The notes: generated by a model from the sequence alone, not told the origin. A stretch of DNA of 64,000 bases from Acidimangrovimonas sediminis (GCF_002871005.1 NZ_PHSN01000020.1:62001-126000); one strand, 5' to 3'. Shown: positions 34,509 through 45,492, numbered from the stretch's first letter. Numbers and translations: made by a program.

Positions 34509-35111
34509 TCAGCGGCGGCGCCACTTCCCCTGGGCGCGGATCGCGCTCGACGAGATCGGCATCAGCGGCACGTTGATGTAGCACCAGGCCGGGGCGGGGC
34601 GGTGCCCCAGTCGCCGCGCGGCCGAGGGTGGAACGCGGTACTGATGATACCGGTCGGCGGCGGGCGACAGCCGCGCCGCGATCCCCGATCCGGGCCGGGC
34701 AATCACCCCGATCGGGACATGCTCCATGATCCAGCGCCAGCTCTGCCAGCGGTGGAATTGCGCCAGGTTGTCGGCGCCCATCAGCCAGACGAAGCGCACC
34801 CCGGGATACAGCGCGCGCAGCCGGCGCAGGGTTTCGGCGGTGTACCGGGTGCCGAGGCGCGATTCGATGTCCGTGACCACGACGCGGGGGTCGTGCATCA
34901 CCTCCCGCGCCTCGGCCAGGCGCCGGGCCATGGGCGCGGGCCCCTCGGCCTTCAGCGGGTTGCCGGGGCTCACCAGCCACCACACCCGCGTCAGCCCGAA
35001 GTGACGCAGCGCCTCGCGCGTGATATGGGCGTGGCCCGCATGCGCGGGGTCGAAGGAGCCGCCGAGCAGGCCGATCACCTGCCCCGGTCTGGCCACCGGA
35101 AATCCCTGCAC
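34509..35111 (-). CDS. nadD: Nicotinate-nucleotide adenylyltransferase
   Basis: Adenylates nicotinate mononucleotide to deamido-NAD in NAD synthesis. The 200-residue protein has the nucleotidyltransferase motif [16 protein letters not shown] (15-30) and the C-terminal ISSSAIR (about 187-193). [12 protein letters not shown] (about 125-136) is the usual NadD core block. Start is GTG 35111 with GAGGGG upstream; a GTG at 35096 is a second candidate. In many alphaproteobacteria rsfS follows nadD, but it is not here. Confidence 0.93.
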   Translation of the reverse strand: MQGFPVARPGQVIGLLGGSFDPAHAGHAHITREALRHFGLTRVWWLVSPGNPLKAEGPAPMARRLAEAREVMHDPRVVVTDIESRLGTRYTAETLRRLRALYPGVRFVWLMGADNLAQFHRWQSWRWIMEHVPIGVIARPGSGIAARLSPAADRYHQYRVPPSAARRLGHRPAPAWCYINVPLMPISSSAIRAQGKWRRR

Positions 35112-35264
35112 CTCGGTTCTGCCCCTCTCCGCCCGTCAAGGCGTCTTTTTGACGCCCGGGCGGGAGGGTGTCAACGCATCGCCGGACACCGCGGCCCCCG
35201 GAACGGCGATTTCCCGGGCGGCATTCCGGTCCGCCCCGGCAGGCGGCCCGGAGCAATTCGGGGC

Positions 35265-35298
35265 TTGCATTCGGCAATTGTCTGACTAAAGTCAGGCA
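35265..35298 (+). promoter_or_regulatory. Promoter and palindromic operator of the MarR-GNAT gene
   Basis: A -35 like TTGCAT (35265-35270) and -10 like TAAAGT (35287-35292) are 16 bases apart. Overlapping the -10 is the inverted repeat TGTCTGAC-taaa-GTCAGGCA (35279-35298; one mismatch), the size and position expected for a MarR dimer site, about 20 bases before the ATG. Autorepression is the natural reading. Confidence 0.55.
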
Positions 35299-35317
35299 AA
35301 AATCGAAGGGCCCGGAC

Positions 35318-36220
35318 ATGACCGAGATTCACCCCGAAGACCCGGTGGCGCGGATCCGCCGCTTCAATCGCGCGGTGACGCGCGAGGTGGGGGTGCTGGA
35401 CGCGTCGTTCCTCGGCCGCGGGCGCCCGCTGGGGGCGGCGCGGGTGCTCAACGCGATCGGCCGGGGCCGGGGCGAGGTGGCGGCGATCCGCGATTACCTC
35501 GGTCTCGACAGCGGGTTGATGAGCCGCCTCCTGCGCGGGCTGGAGGCCGAGGGGCTGGTCGAGACAGCGGCGGACGAGGGCGACGCCCGGCGCCGGGTGG
35601 CACGGCTGACGCCAGCGGGGGAGGCGGAGTTCGCGGCCTACGAGGCGCTGTCGGACAGCCAGGCCGCAGCGATCCTCGCGGCTCACCCGAAACCGGCCGC
35701 CCTGCTGGCTGCGATGGACCTCGTGGCCTCGGCGCTGGGGCGGGGCGACGTCACGCTGGAGGAGGCCGATCCGCGTACCCCCGCGGCGCGCGGCTGCCTC
35801 GAGGCCTATTATGCCGAGCTCGCACGGCGCTTCGCGGACGGGTTCGAGGTCTCGCTGTCGCGCGACCCGGAGGCCACCGACATGATCCGCCCGCGCGGCC
35901 TGTTCCTGGTCGCGATATCCGACGGCCTGCCGGTCGGCTGCGCCGGGCTGAAGGGGCACGACGACCTGGTCGAGGGGGCCCGCTGGGGCGAGGTCAAGCG
36001 GCTCTGGGTGTCGCCCTCCGCCCGCGGGCTGGGACTGGCCGGGCGGATGATGGCCCGGATCGAGGTGGCGGCACAGGAGTTGGGGATGGCGCGGCTCCGG
36101 CTCGACACCAACTCGGCGTTGCCGGAGGCGGTCGCGATGTACCGCAACGCCGGCTGGACCGAGATCGACCGGTTCAACGACGACCCCTACCCGGATTTCT
36201 TCTTCGAGAAGCTGCTCTGA
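35318..36220 (+). CDS. MarR-type regulator fused to a GNAT acetyltransferase
   Basis: A 300-residue two-domain protein. Residues about 10-140 are a winged-helix MarR domain (AAIRDYLGLDSGLMSRLLRGLEAEGLV, then DARRRVARLTPAGEAEF). Residues about 155-300 are a GNAT domain with acetyl-CoA loop PSARGLGLAGRMM and C-terminal AVAMYRNAGWTEIDRFND. This fusion occurs widely but has no defined substrate. ATG 35318 is preferred over an upstream in-frame start because it follows the promoter/operator; only a weak GAAGGG site is present. Confidence 0.88.
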   Translation: MTEIHPEDPVARIRRFNRAVTREVGVLDASFLGRGRPLGAARVLNAIGRGRGEVAAIRDYLGLDSGLMSRLLRGLEAEGLVETAADEGDARRRVARLTPAGEAEFAAYEALSDSQAAAILAAHPKPAALLAAMDLVASALGRGDVTLEEADPRTPAARGCLEAYYAELARRFADGFEVSLSRDPEATDMIRPRGLFLVAISDGLPVGCAGLKGHDDLVEGARWGEVKRLWVSPSARGLGLAGRMMARIEVAAQELGMARLRLDTNSALPEAVAMYRNAGWTEIDRFNDDPYPDFFFEKLL

Positions 36221-36318
36221 CGGATCGCTCGCCCGCCGCGCCGCTCCTGGTCCTTCAGCATCGAAGGCACGGGGATCCAGCGGTGCGCGTGGCGGCGATG
36301 GCAGGGCCGGCGGGCGCG

Positions 36319-36423
36319 CTGCCCCCTGCGCCCCCGGGATATTTCCGCTCAGAAGAAGGGTGGGGCACTCCTTTCTTCTGAGCGGAAATATCCCACGGGG
36401 GTCCGGGGGTGTGAAACCCCCGG
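36319..36423. repeat. Inverted pair of TATTT-core elements forming a long hairpin (copies D3 and D4)
   Basis: GGGATATTTCCGCTCAGAAG at 36336-36355 is matched perfectly by its reverse complement at 36375-36394; with one bulge the stem extends inward to nearly 30 pairs around a short loop. The right arm continues into CCACGGGGGTCC and a stem CCGGGGGT/ACCCCCGG (36403-36423). It fills most of the 328-base gap between the MarR-GNAT gene and ettA; the rest of that gap shows only the ettA ribosome site. Confidence 0.85.
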
Positions 36424-36548
36424 CCTTGACGTCGAAGAGGGGGCAGCCGGTCGCGAGGTGCCGCCAGCATCGCGCGGGCCTTACCGCATTGCTCTTGCCC
36501 GCGGCCTCCACTACATGGGGCGCAACCCCATTCCCCAAGGAGGTCCGC

Positions 36549-38204
<1,656 letters not shown>

Positions 38205-38237
38205 GGCGAGGGGGCCGCCGTCCCGCCGGAATTGCCG

Positions 38238-38269
38238 AACGCCCCTGCGGGAGACCGCGGGGGCGTTTT
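38238..38269 (+). terminator. Terminator of ettA
   Basis: AACGCCCCTGCGG-gaga-CCGCGGGGGCGTT (one mismatch) followed by TTG, 33 bases after the ettA stop. Standard intrinsic terminator. Confidence 0.85.
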
Positions 38270-38289
38270 GCGTTGGGGGGGGCTTCGCA

Positions 38290-38312
38290 GGATGCGTTTG
38301 AACGCACCCCAC
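38290..38312 (-). repeat. REP-like palindrome left of the RAYT gene
   Basis: On the minus strand GTGGGGTGCGTTCAAACGCA then TCC, a hairpin TGCGTT/AACGCA preceded by GTGG. It matches the REP at the right end of the RAYT gene in layout. A ten-base inverted repeat CGCAGGATGC (38286-38295) / GCATCCTGCG (38359-38368) also brackets the leader of the RAYT gene. Confidence 0.65.
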
Positions 38313-38371
38313 TAGCGACAACGCCTATCGGCGGTAATGCTGTGTTAACCATGCGGGGGCATCCTGCGGGC

Positions 38372-38848
38372 ATGTCGCAGTACCGCCGCCCTGTCGTGCC
38401 CGGAGGCACCGTCTTCTTCACCGTCTGTCTGGCGCAGCGGGGCTCGTGGCTGCTGGTGGACGAGATCGAGCGGTTGCGCGCGGCGGTACGTGACACCCGG
38501 GCGGCACAGCCGTTCCGGATCGACGCCTGGGTGGTGCTTCCCGATCATCTTCACTGCATCTGGACCCTGCCCGAGGGGGTGGAGGATTTCTCGCGCCGCT
38601 GGGCCGGGATCAAGGCGCGTTTCTCGCGCGGGCTGCCTGCCGGGCCGCGCCGCCCGAGTCACGTCCGCCGGGGGGAGAAGGGGATCTGGCAACGTCGGTT
38701 CCGGGAGCACCAGATCCGTCACCCGGCCGAACTGGCGCTGCATCTGCGGTACTGTCACCTGAACCCGGTGCGTCACGGGCTGGTCGAGAGTCCTGACGAC
38801 TGGCCCTATTCCTCGATCCACTGGCGGGATGGAGGAAGCGCCGCGTGA
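38372..38848 (+). CDS. REP-associated tyrosine transposase (RAYT)
   Basis: A 158-residue single-strand transposase-like protein of the Y1/IS200 class. It has the HUH motif H59-L-H61 (VVLPDHLHCIW), the RAYT block IWQRRFREHQIR (105-116) and the catalytic Tyr127 in RYCHLNPVRHGLV. RAYTs are single-copy domesticated relatives that nick REP hairpins carrying a GTAG-type tetranucleotide. Such hairpins lie at both ends of this gene. Start MSQYRRPVVP at 38372 follows a GGGGGC leader; an ATG at 38351 in frame is less likely. Confidence 0.92.
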   Translation: MSQYRRPVVPGGTVFFTVCLAQRGSWLLVDEIERLRAAVRDTRAAQPFRIDAWVVLPDHLHCIWTLPEGVEDFSRRWAGIKARFSRGLPAGPRRPSHVRRGEKGIWQRRFREHQIRHPAELALHLRYCHLNPVRHGLVESPDDWPYSSIHWRDGGSAA

Positions 38849-38870
38849 GGTGCGTTGAAACGCCCCCTAC
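38847..38870 (-). repeat. REP palindrome at the 3' end of the RAYT gene
   Basis: On the minus strand it reads GTAGGGGGCGTTTCAACGCA then CCTC: GTAG followed by the hairpin GCGTT-tc-AACGC. GTAG in front of a short palindrome is the hallmark of REPs acted on by RAYTs. It overlaps the RAYT stop codon. Confidence 0.75.
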
Positions 38871-38931
38871 CGGTCGGGCTGCGGGGGGCATGTTGCGATG
38901 AAGCGCGCGCGTCCAGCCAGCCCCGGCCTCC

Positions 38932-38955
38932 GTAGGCCGCGTTGCGACGCACTCC
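38932..38955 (+). repeat. Second REP palindrome, inverted relative to the first
   Basis: GTAGGCCGCGTTGCGACGCA then CTCC: GTAG followed by hairpin GCGT-tgcg-ACGC. It faces the copy at 38847-38870 with 61 bases between, a REPIN-like inverted pair. Confidence 0.65.
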
Positions 38956-39000
38956 GGTTCACCTTCGGCCGCCTGCCTCCGGCTGTTCATCCGTGACCGG

Positions 39001-40503
39001 TCAGCCCCGCCAGAACCGCGGCAGCAGCAGCACATAGCCTGCGACCATCCCCAGCCGGCCCATCAGCATGGCGATGATCATCAGCCATTTCGCGGTGTCG
39101 TCGAAATCCACCATCGTGCCGGTGGGCTGCGTGGCCGAGCCGAAGACGTAGCCGATGTTGCCGATCGACGTCCAGACAGCCATCAGCGCGCTTTCGATGT
39201 CCACGCCGGTCAGGCTGACCCCGATCGACAGGATCATGATCGTGACCAGGTAACCGGTCAGATACATGATCAGCGGGTTCATCACCTCGGCGTCCAGCAC
39301 CACGCCGTCATAGCGCACCACCATCATCCGCGAGGGGGAATGCACCTTGGAGATCTGCGCCCGGATCGCGGCAAAGAGGATCTGCGTGCGGAACACCGAA
39401 AACGCGCCGGAGGATGAGGAGGAACACCCCCCGATCAGCCCCACGGCCAGCGCCACCACCACCGCGAACGGCCCCCACGAGTTCACGTCGGCCGAGGAAA
39501 ACCCGGTGCCGGTGAAGATCGACACGATGTTGAACAGCGACTGGCGCACGATCGTCTCGATCGGCGCGTTCGAGGTCAGCACGCGGTAGAGCACGGTGAT
39601 GCCCACCGCGATCGTCACCCAGCGCAGGAAGGCATGGACCTGCGGGTCGCGCAGCATCGGGCGGTAGGCCCCGCCCATCATCTGGACGAAGCGGATGTAG
39701 GGCAGCGCGGACAGGATCATGAAGAAGGCCCCGGCATATTCCGCAGGCCCCGCGTATTTTCCGAACGAGGCGTCGGAGGTCGAGAACCCCCCCGTCGCCA
39801 CGGTGGCGAAGGCGTTCACCACCCCGTCGAAGAGGGTCATGCCGAACAGCACATAGGTCACGATGCAGGCCAGCGTCAGCAGCACGTAGAACGCCAGCAG
39901 CCTTTGCGCGATATCGGTCGCGCGCGGCAGCACCTTGCCCATCGTGTCGAAGCCCTCGGTGCGGAAGAACTTCATTCCGCCCACCCGCATCACCGGCAGG
40001 AAGATCATCGCGACGAAGGCGATCCCGAGGCCCCCCAGCCAGTTCAGGATGCCGCGCCACAGAAGCACCCCGGGCGGCAGCAGGTCGAGATGTGGAAAGA
40101 CCGAGGACCCGGTGGTGGTGATCCCCGACACGGCCTCGAAATAGGCGTCGGTGAAGCCCGCGTGCGGGGCGCCGGTGATGAAGGGCAGGGCGCCGAAGAC
40201 CGGGGCGAAGACCCAGATCCCGGTGGTCAGCAGAAAGGCCTCGCGCACCGTGAACTCGTCGTCGCTGTCGAGACCGGAGCGGCAGGCCACCGAGATCATC
40301 GCGCCGGTGAGCGAGGTGAAGACCGCGGCCTCGAAGAACGCCTGCCAGTTTCGCGACCCGTCCCAGAGGTCGACCGCCAGGGGTGCCAGCATCGCGGCCC
40401 CCAGCGCGGTCAGCAGCAGCCCCAGGACAAAGCCCACCGGGCGCAGATCGATCAGCGCCTTACGACGGGCCTGGTGGCCGGTGGGCCGCAGTTCGATCCT
40501 CAC
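39001..40503 (-). CDS. trkH: Trk-type potassium transporter membrane subunit TrkH
   Basis: A 500-residue potassium channel/transporter with four repeated membrane-pore-membrane units. Pore filters are visible as TTTGSSVFP, ATGGFSTSD, TGTGFSSAD and the last SIGNIGYVFG segment. The start is GTG 40503 (RIELRPTGHQARRKALIDLRP) because homologous sequence begins there; an ORF to 40650 carries an unconserved, Arg/Ser-rich leader. TrkA, its NAD-binding partner, is not in the window. The terB-like gene lies 37 bases upstream in the same direction. Confidence 0.9.
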   Translation of the reverse strand: MRIELRPTGHQARRKALIDLRPVGFVLGLLLTALGAAMLAPLAVDLWDGSRNWQAFFEAAVFTSLTGAMISVACRSGLDSDDEFTVREAFLLTTGIWVFAPVFGALPFITGAPHAGFTDAYFEAVSGITTTGSSVFPHLDLLPPGVLLWRGILNWLGGLGIAFVAMIFLPVMRVGGMKFFRTEGFDTMGKVLPRATDIAQRLLAFYVLLTLACIVTYVLFGMTLFDGVVNAFATVATGGFSTSDASFGKYAGPAEYAGAFFMILSALPYIRFVQMMGGAYRPMLRDPQVHAFLRWVTIAVGITVLYRVLTSNAPIETIVRQSLFNIVSIFTGTGFSSADVNSWGPFAVVVALAVGLIGGCSSSSSGAFSVFRTQILFAAIRAQISKVHSPSRMMVVRYDGVVLDAEVMNPLIMYLTGYLVTIMILSIGVSLTGVDIESALMAVWTSIGNIGYVFGSATQPTGTMVDFDDTAKWLMIIAMLMGRLGMVAGYVLLLPRFWRG

Positions 40504-40540
40504 GCCGATGTCCCCGGCCCTTGCCGCGCGCCGTCCGCCG

Positions 40541-40963
40541 TCACGCCGGGGCGAAGCGCGCCCGCGCCCCACGCTCGATCGCGGCGGCGTGCAGGCGGTC
40601 GATGTCCAGCTCGTAGCGGATCTCCTCGAGCAGGCGAAGCTCGGTATCATCCAGCGCGCCGTCCGCCGCCGCCACGTCGCACGACAGCGCGTAGGCGGTC
40701 TCGTAGAGCTTTTCAGGCAGCGCGTCGCGGATCAGGCCGAACAGCGCGTCCAGCCCGTCCTCCTCCTCGAAGAGGTCGAACACGGTCTGCGAGATCTGCT
40801 TGAAGCGGTCGGCGTCGTAGCCCTTGAACACGGGCAGGGTGTTGACGATGCCCTGGATCATGAACAGCTCGGCCGAGCGGATCGTCTCGTCGGAGGCCGA
40901 AACCGCGACCATGAGCGCGATCAGGCTGTCCTGCGGGGTCATCGAGGCGGTGTCGAAGCTCAT
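40541..40963 (-). CDS. TerB-family protein
   Basis: A 140-residue all-helical protein of the TerB/tellurite-resistance family, recognised by DSLIALMVAVSASDETIRSAELFMIQGIV (about 12-40) and the mirror DVAAADGALDDTELRLLEEI (about 95-114), the two acidic metal-binding repeats. Family members bind calcium or zinc and are associated with envelope stress; no other ter genes are near. It precedes trkH and may be cotranscribed with it. Confidence 0.85.
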   Translation of the reverse strand: MSFDTASMTPQDSLIALMVAVSASDETIRSAELFMIQGIVNTLPVFKGYDADRFKQISQTVFDLFEEEDGLDALFGLIRDALPEKLYETAYALSCDVAAADGALDDTELRLLEEIRYELDIDRLHAAAIERGARARFAPA

Positions 40964-41444
40964 CGCTGGGTCCTTCGCTGCGGGTCGCCGCCAAGATAGG
41001 GGGGGGGCGGGCTAGGGGCAAGGCCCGCCGTCATCCTGCCCCGCAAGCCATCGCCCCCGCTCCCCAGGCGCCGCCGCACCCCCGCCCGTTGCGCTCCCGG
41101 CACGAACGCCCAGGCAGATTCCCCTTTCATTGTTCCCCAAATACGCTTCTGCGCCCACCAACCTTGCGCCGCCGGGCGACCGTACCACTCGACTCATTCC
41201 GTTCTCTTCAAGGTGGGCCGCCTCGGTTTCGGCTTCCGCCATGAGTCAGAAGCTGTATCGTCTTCTTGTTAGGCGAAGCTTCGCCCCCCGCGAACACCCG
41301 GCGACCTGGCGCCTCTCCCCCTCAGCCGGTGACTGGTCCGAGGGTCCGGGACCCCTTTGGATGCTGGGGAATGTTGACCTCCGCGTCCGGCTCCCCTAGG
41401 TAGCGGAGCTTGCGGGACATGGGGTTCCGCGTCCACTGAAAGCC
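40964..41444. other. Intergenic region between terB-like gene and lysS
   Basis: About 480 bases without a convincing gene. It holds TATTT-core repeat A3 (41121-41146, minus) and a perfect 14-base palindrome GGCGAAGCTTCGCC at 41272-41285, followed by the lysS upstream sequence with no clear promoter. Open frames here (for example minus 41012-41242) use the repeat as coding sequence and look spurious. Confidence 0.7.
41121..41146 (-). repeat. TATTT-core intergenic repeat, copy A3
   Basis: On the minus strand GCGTATTTGGGGAACAATGA then AAGGGG. Matches A1 and A2 closely. Confidence 0.75.
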
Positions 41445-43031
41445 GTGATGATGACCACCCTGCGCGACGCCGCGATGAGTTCCAAAGCCTGGCCCTTCGA
41501 AGAGGCCCGCCGGATCCTCAAACGCTATGAAAAGGCGCCGCCGGAGAAGGGCCATGTCCTGTTCGAGACCGGCTACGGCCCCTCGGGCCTGCCGCATATC
41601 GGCACCTTCGGCGAGGTGGCACGCACCACGATGATCCGCCGCGCCTTCGAGGCGATCTGCGACATTCCCACGCGGCTGATCTGCTTCTCGGACGACATGG
41701 ACGGGATGCGCAAGGTTCCCGAGAACGTGCCGAACCAGGACCTGCTGAAGGCCAACATCCAGAAGCCGCTGACCTCTGTCCCCGATCCGTTCGGCGAGTA
41801 TGAGAGCTTCGGCCACCACAACAACGCCATGCTGCGGCGTTTCCTCGACACCTTTGGGTTCGAGTACGAATTCTATTCGGCGACCGAGTTCTACAAGACC
41901 GGCAAGTTCGACGAGGTGCTGCTGCGCGCCGCCGAACGCTATGACGCCGTGATGAAGGTCATGCTGAAAAGCCTGCGCGACGAGCGGCGCGAGACCTATT
42001 CGATTTTCCTGCCGATCCACCCCGAGACCGGCCGCGTCCTCTACGTGCCGATGAAGCATGTCGACGCGAAGGCAGGCACCATCACCTTCGACGACGAGGA
42101 CGGGCGCGAATGGACGCTGCCGGTTACCGGCGGTAACGTGAAGCTGCAGTGGAAGCCCGATTTCGGTGCCCGCTGGGCGGCCCTCGACGTCGATTTCGAG
42201 ATGTATGGCAAGGACCATTCGACCAACACGCCGATCTACGATTCGATCTGCGAGATCCTTGGCGGCCAGAAGCCCGAGCATTTCACTTATGAACTCTTCC
42301 TCGACGAGAACGGCGAGAAGATCTCCAAGTCGAAGGGCAACGGCCTGACCATCGACGAATGGCTGACCTATGCCTCGACCGAGAGCCTGTCGTACTACAT
42401 GTACCAGAAGCCGAAGACGGCGAAGCGGCTCTATTTCGATGTGATCCCCAAGGCGGTGGATGAATACCACCAGCAGCTGCGTGCCTATCACGACACCGAC
42501 GATATCGAGAAGCGCGTCAACAACCCGGTCTGGCACATCCACAACGGCAACCCGCCGCAAAGCCATATGGTGGTGCCCTTCGCGATGCTCCTGAACCTCG
42601 CCTCCGTCGCGGCGGCCGAGGACAAGGCCGGGCTCTGGGGTTTCATCAAGCGCTATGCGCCCGAGGCCAGTCCCGAGGCGAACCCGGATCTGGACGCGGC
42701 GGCGGAATTCGCGGTGCGCTACTTCCGCGATTTCGTGGCTCCGACACGGACGTTCCGTGCGCCGACGGAACAGGAGCGCGCCGCGATGGAGGATCTGATC
42801 GTCCGGCTGAAGGCCTGGGACGGCGGTCTCGATGCCGAGGAGCTGCAGTCGATGGTGTTCGCGGTGGGCAAGGAGCACGGCTTCGAGAACCTGCGCGACT
42901 GGTTCAAGGCGCTCTACGAGGTGCTGCTGGGTCAGAGCCAGGGGCCCCGCTTCGGCGGCTTCATCGCGCTCTACGGCGTGGGCGAGACCGTGGCGCTGAT
43001 CGAGAAGGGGCTGGCGGGCGAGCTGGCCTGA
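41445..43031 (+). CDS. lysS: Lysyl-tRNA synthetase, class I
   Basis: A 528-residue class I LysRS, the archaeal type also found in alphaproteobacteria. The HIGH-type motif is GPSGLPHIG (45-53) and KMSKS is KISKSKG (292-298). The C-terminal helical anticodon-binding part includes the run from [20 protein letters not shown]. Class I enzymes are unrelated to the class II LysRS of most bacteria. Three ATG codons stand in tandem from 41445, and a fourth at 41475 (MSSKAW) is the alternative start. Confidence 0.95.
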   Translation: MMMTTLRDAAMSSKAWPFEEARRILKRYEKAPPEKGHVLFETGYGPSGLPHIGTFGEVARTTMIRRAFEAICDIPTRLICFSDDMDGMRKVPENVPNQDLLKANIQKPLTSVPDPFGEYESFGHHNNAMLRRFLDTFGFEYEFYSATEFYKTGKFDEVLLRAAERYDAVMKVMLKSLRDERRETYSIFLPIHPETGRVLYVPMKHVDAKAGTITFDDEDGREWTLPVTGGNVKLQWKPDFGARWAALDVDFEMYGKDHSTNTPIYDSICEILGGQKPEHFTYELFLDENGEKISKSKGNGLTIDEWLTYASTESLSYYMYQKPKTAKRLYFDVIPKAVDEYHQQLRAYHDTDDIEKRVNNPVWHIHNGNPPQSHMVVPFAMLLNLASVAAAEDKAGLWGFIKRYAPEASPEANPDLDAAAEFAVRYFRDFVAPTRTFRAPTEQERAAMEDLIVRLKAWDGGLDAEELQSMVFAVGKEHGFENLRDWFKALYEVLLGQSQGPRFGGFIALYGVGETVALIEKGLAGELA

Positions 43032-43069
43032 GGCCCGGGGCTCAAGAGGCGTACCTGCCGCCCTTTTTG

Positions 43070-43217
43070 CCCGGGCGCCCAGCCCGGGCCGCGCCCGACC
43101 CTGCCCCGGGAGGGCGCATTGCAGCGTCCCCGCGCGATCAGGCGCGGGAGGGGCGTGCCAGGATAAAGTGCAGACCACAATCGCCGGGAAAGCGCCCGTC
43201 CAGGGTCGGGCGCTGCC
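43070..43217 (-). repeat. Dispersed intergenic element of family B, copy B2
   Basis: On the minus strand it starts GGGCAGCGCCCGACCCTGG, continues to GTGGTCTGCACTTTATCC with TGGCACG, then GACGCTGCAATGCGCCCTCC and ends in GCGCCCGGGC. Nearly all of these blocks are repeated in B3. It lies between the convergent lysS and DUF2244 genes. Confidence 0.75.
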
Positions 43218-43276
43218 CTGCGCGCCAAGGCCCCTCAACGCCCCCCAAGGCCCCCAAGGACCTTCGTCTTGGTGCT

Positions 43277-43807
43277 TCACCCCGTCCGTACCCGGGCCAG
43301 TGCCTCGGTCAGCTCGTCGCGCAGCCGCACCCGTTCCTCGGGCGCGAGGAAGGCGCCCAGCTCCACCTCACGGCCCGCGCCCTTGAGGGTCAGGTAGTCG
43401 GGGACCGGCCCGGCGGAGGGATGCAGCGTCAGCGTCACCCAATAGGGGTTGGCCCGCCATTCCTGCCGCGGCCCGCCGGGGTTGTGGCGTACCAGCCGGA
43501 TCGTGTCGCGGCTCAGTCGCAGTTCCTCGATCGTCTCGCCGTCGCGGTAGCTGCGCCCGAGCGCCCACCAGAGCCCCCCTCCGGTCAGCACAGCGAAGGG
43601 CAGGAGCCCCCACAGCACCGGCGTGCCCAGCACCTCGACCAATGGCAGCATCAGGAAGGCGGACATTCCGCCGATGACCCAGACGAAGCCCCGCCGGGGC
43701 AGTGAGCGGTAGGGCCAGAGGTGCAGCACCGCCTCCTCCTGCGACGGCAAGGGGGCTCCGGATCGCTCCGGAGCCCCCTCGATGCGGCTGACCCACTCAT
43801 AGGGCAT
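43277..43807 (-). CDS. DUF2244 family membrane protein
   Basis: A 176-residue protein with one hairpin of membrane segments (about 42-83, GFVWVIGGMSAFLMLPLVEVLG and the next run) and the cytoplasmic part typical of DUF2244 (EELRLSRDTIRLVRHNPGGPRQEW, PYWVTLTLHP, VELGAFLAPEERVRL). In alphaproteobacteria this gene regularly follows ctaD and may relate to cytochrome oxidase biogenesis; that is inference from position. Start at 43807, 14 bases after the ctaD stop on the same strand. Confidence 0.85.
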   Translation of the reverse strand: MPYEWVSRIEGAPERSGAPLPSQEEAVLHLWPYRSLPRRGFVWVIGGMSAFLMLPLVEVLGTPVLWGLLPFAVLTGGGLWWALGRSYRDGETIEELRLSRDTIRLVRHNPGGPRQEWRANPYWVTLTLHPSAGPVPDYLTLKGAGREVELGAFLAPEERVRLRDELTEALARVRTG

Positions 43808-43821
43808 CCGCGGACATCGCC

Positions 43822-45492
43822 CTAGTGGCCGTGGCCGTGATCCCAGTCCGACCGCTGCGGCAGGATCTCGAACGTGTGTTCGGGCGGGGGCGAGGGCAGG
43901 GTCCATTCCAGCGTGTCGGCGTATTCGTTCCAGTAATTCGCCTGGGTCACCCGCTTGCCCTTCAGCAGGGTCCAGGCCACCACGCCGATGAACCACAGGA
44001 AGGAGGCGAAGGCGATGAAGGCCCCGATCGACGACACGTGGTTCCAGAGCGAGAACGCCTCTGGGTAATCGAGGATCCGCCGCGGCATCCCCTGCCGGCC
44101 GAGGAAGTGCTGCGGAAAGAACGTCAGGTTCGAGCCGATGAACATTCCCCAGAAATGGATCTTGCCGGCCCATTCCGGGTATTGCCGCCCCGACATCTTG
44201 CCGATCCAGAAATAGATCCCCGCGAAGATCGCATAGACCGCGCCAAGGCTCATGACGTAGTGGAAATGCGCCACGACGTAGTAGGTATCGTGGTAGTAGC
44301 GGTCGACGGCGGCCTGGCTGAGGATCACCCCCGTGACGCCGCCCACGGTGAAGAGGAACAGGAACCCGGTGGCGAACAGCATGGGCGTCTTGAACTCGAT
44401 CGAGCCGCCCCACATCGTGGCGATCCAGCTGAACACCTTGATGCCGGTAGGCACCGCGATCACCATTGTCGCCAGCATGAAATAGCTTTGCTGCGTCAGG
44501 CTGAGGCCCACGGTGTACATGTGATGCGCCCAGACGACGAAGCCCAGTACCCCGATCGAGACCATGGCGTAGACCATCGGCAAGTAGCCGAAGATCGGCT
44601 TTTTCGAGAAGGTGGAGATCACGTGGCTGATGATGCCGAACCCCGGCACGATGATGATATAGACCTCGGGGTGGCCGAAGAACCACAGGATGTGCTGGTA
44701 AAGCACCGGGTCGCCGCCGCCCGAGGCCTCGAAGAAGGTGGTGCCGAAGTTGCGGTCGGTGATCAGCATGGTGATCGCGCCCGCCAGCACCGGCAGCGAC
44801 AAGAGGATCAGCCAGGCGGTGACGAAGATCGACCACGGGAACAGCGGCACCTTGTGCAGGGTCATGCCCGGCGCGCGCATGTTGAGGAAGGTGGTGATCA
44901 TGTTGATCGCGCCCAGGATCGACGAGGCCCCCGAAAGGTGCACCGCGAAAAGCGCAAGATCGGTGGAATAGCCCCCCTCGTGCGTCGACAACGGCGGGTA
45001 GAGCACCCAGCCAAGGCCGGACCCGGCCTGGTTCGCCCCGCCCGGCGCGAAGACCGAGGCGATCGCCAGCGAAGTGCCCGCGACATAGAGCCAGTAGGAC
45101 AGATTGTTCATCCGCGGAAACGCCATGTCGGGCGCCCCGATCTGCAGCGGCATGAAGTAGTTGCCGAATCCCCCGAAGAGCGCGGGGATCACCACGAAGA
45201 ACATCATCAGGATGCCATGCGCGGTGATGATCACGTTCCAGAGGTGGCCGTTCGGGGTGCAATCGGCGCCCGAGGGCAGCACCCGCATCCCTTCCATGCA
45301 CATGAGCTGGGCGCCGGGCGCCATGAGCTCCATCCGCATGTAGACGGTGAACAGGACCGACACGAAGCCCACCGCCGCGGCGGTGAACAGGTAGAGGATC
45401 CCGATGTCCTTGTGATTGGTCGACATGAACCAGCGCGTGAAGAAATTGCGCCGGTCGTGCGCGTCGTGCCCTCTGATGGCTGCATCCGCCAT
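43822..45492 (-). CDS. ctaD: Cytochrome c oxidase subunit I (aa3 type)
   Basis: A 556-residue catalytic subunit with twelve membrane helices. Heme ligands sit in [11 protein letters not shown] and [10 protein letters not shown]; copper B ligands in HPEVYI and VWAHHMY. The D-channel ([11 protein letters not shown] after FPRMNN) and K-channel residues are visible. It reduces oxygen to water and pumps protons. It stands apart from the ctaC/B/G/E genes, as in Rhodobacter sphaeroides and Paracoccus ctaD loci. Its start has GGAGGG upstream, and the tail ends in DHGHGH, a short His-rich end. Confidence 0.96.
   Translation of the reverse strand: MADAAIRGHDAHDRRNFFTRWFMSTNHKDIGILYLFTAAAVGFVSVLFTVYMRMELMAPGAQLMCMEGMRVLPSGADCTPNGHLWNVIITAHGILMMFFVVIPALFGGFGNYFMPLQIGAPDMAFPRMNNLSYWLYVAGTSLAIASVFAPGGANQAGSGLGWVLYPPLSTHEGGYSTDLALFAVHLSGASSILGAINMITTFLNMRAPGMTLHKVPLFPWSIFVTAWLILLSLPVLAGAITMLITDRNFGTTFFEASGGGDPVLYQHILWFFGHPEVYIIIVPGFGIISHVISTFSKKPIFGYLPMVYAMVSIGVLGFVVWAHHMYTVGLSLTQQSYFMLATMVIAVPTGIKVFSWIATMWGGSIEFKTPMLFATGFLFLFTVGGVTGVILSQAAVDRYYHDTYYVVAHFHYVMSLGAVYAIFAGIYFWIGKMSGRQYPEWAGKIHFWGMFIGSNLTFFPQHFLGRQGMPRRILDYPEAFSLWNHVSSIGAFIAFASFLWFIGVVAWTLLKGKRVTQANYWNEYADTLEWTLPSPPPEHTFEILPQRSDWDHGHGH

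Noticed and set aside
38372-38848. RAYT gene considered as an active IS200/IS605 element
   Set aside because: No orfB, no element ends or target duplication; GTAG REPs and single-copy context point to a domesticated RAYT.
41012-41242. A minus-strand frame of 76 residues upstream of lysS
   Set aside because: It uses repeat A3 as coding sequence and has no ribosome site or similarity that I recognise.
41322-43280. A 652-residue minus-strand frame opposite lysS
   Set aside because: Runs through the class I LysRS gene and into repeat B2; no recognisable domain.
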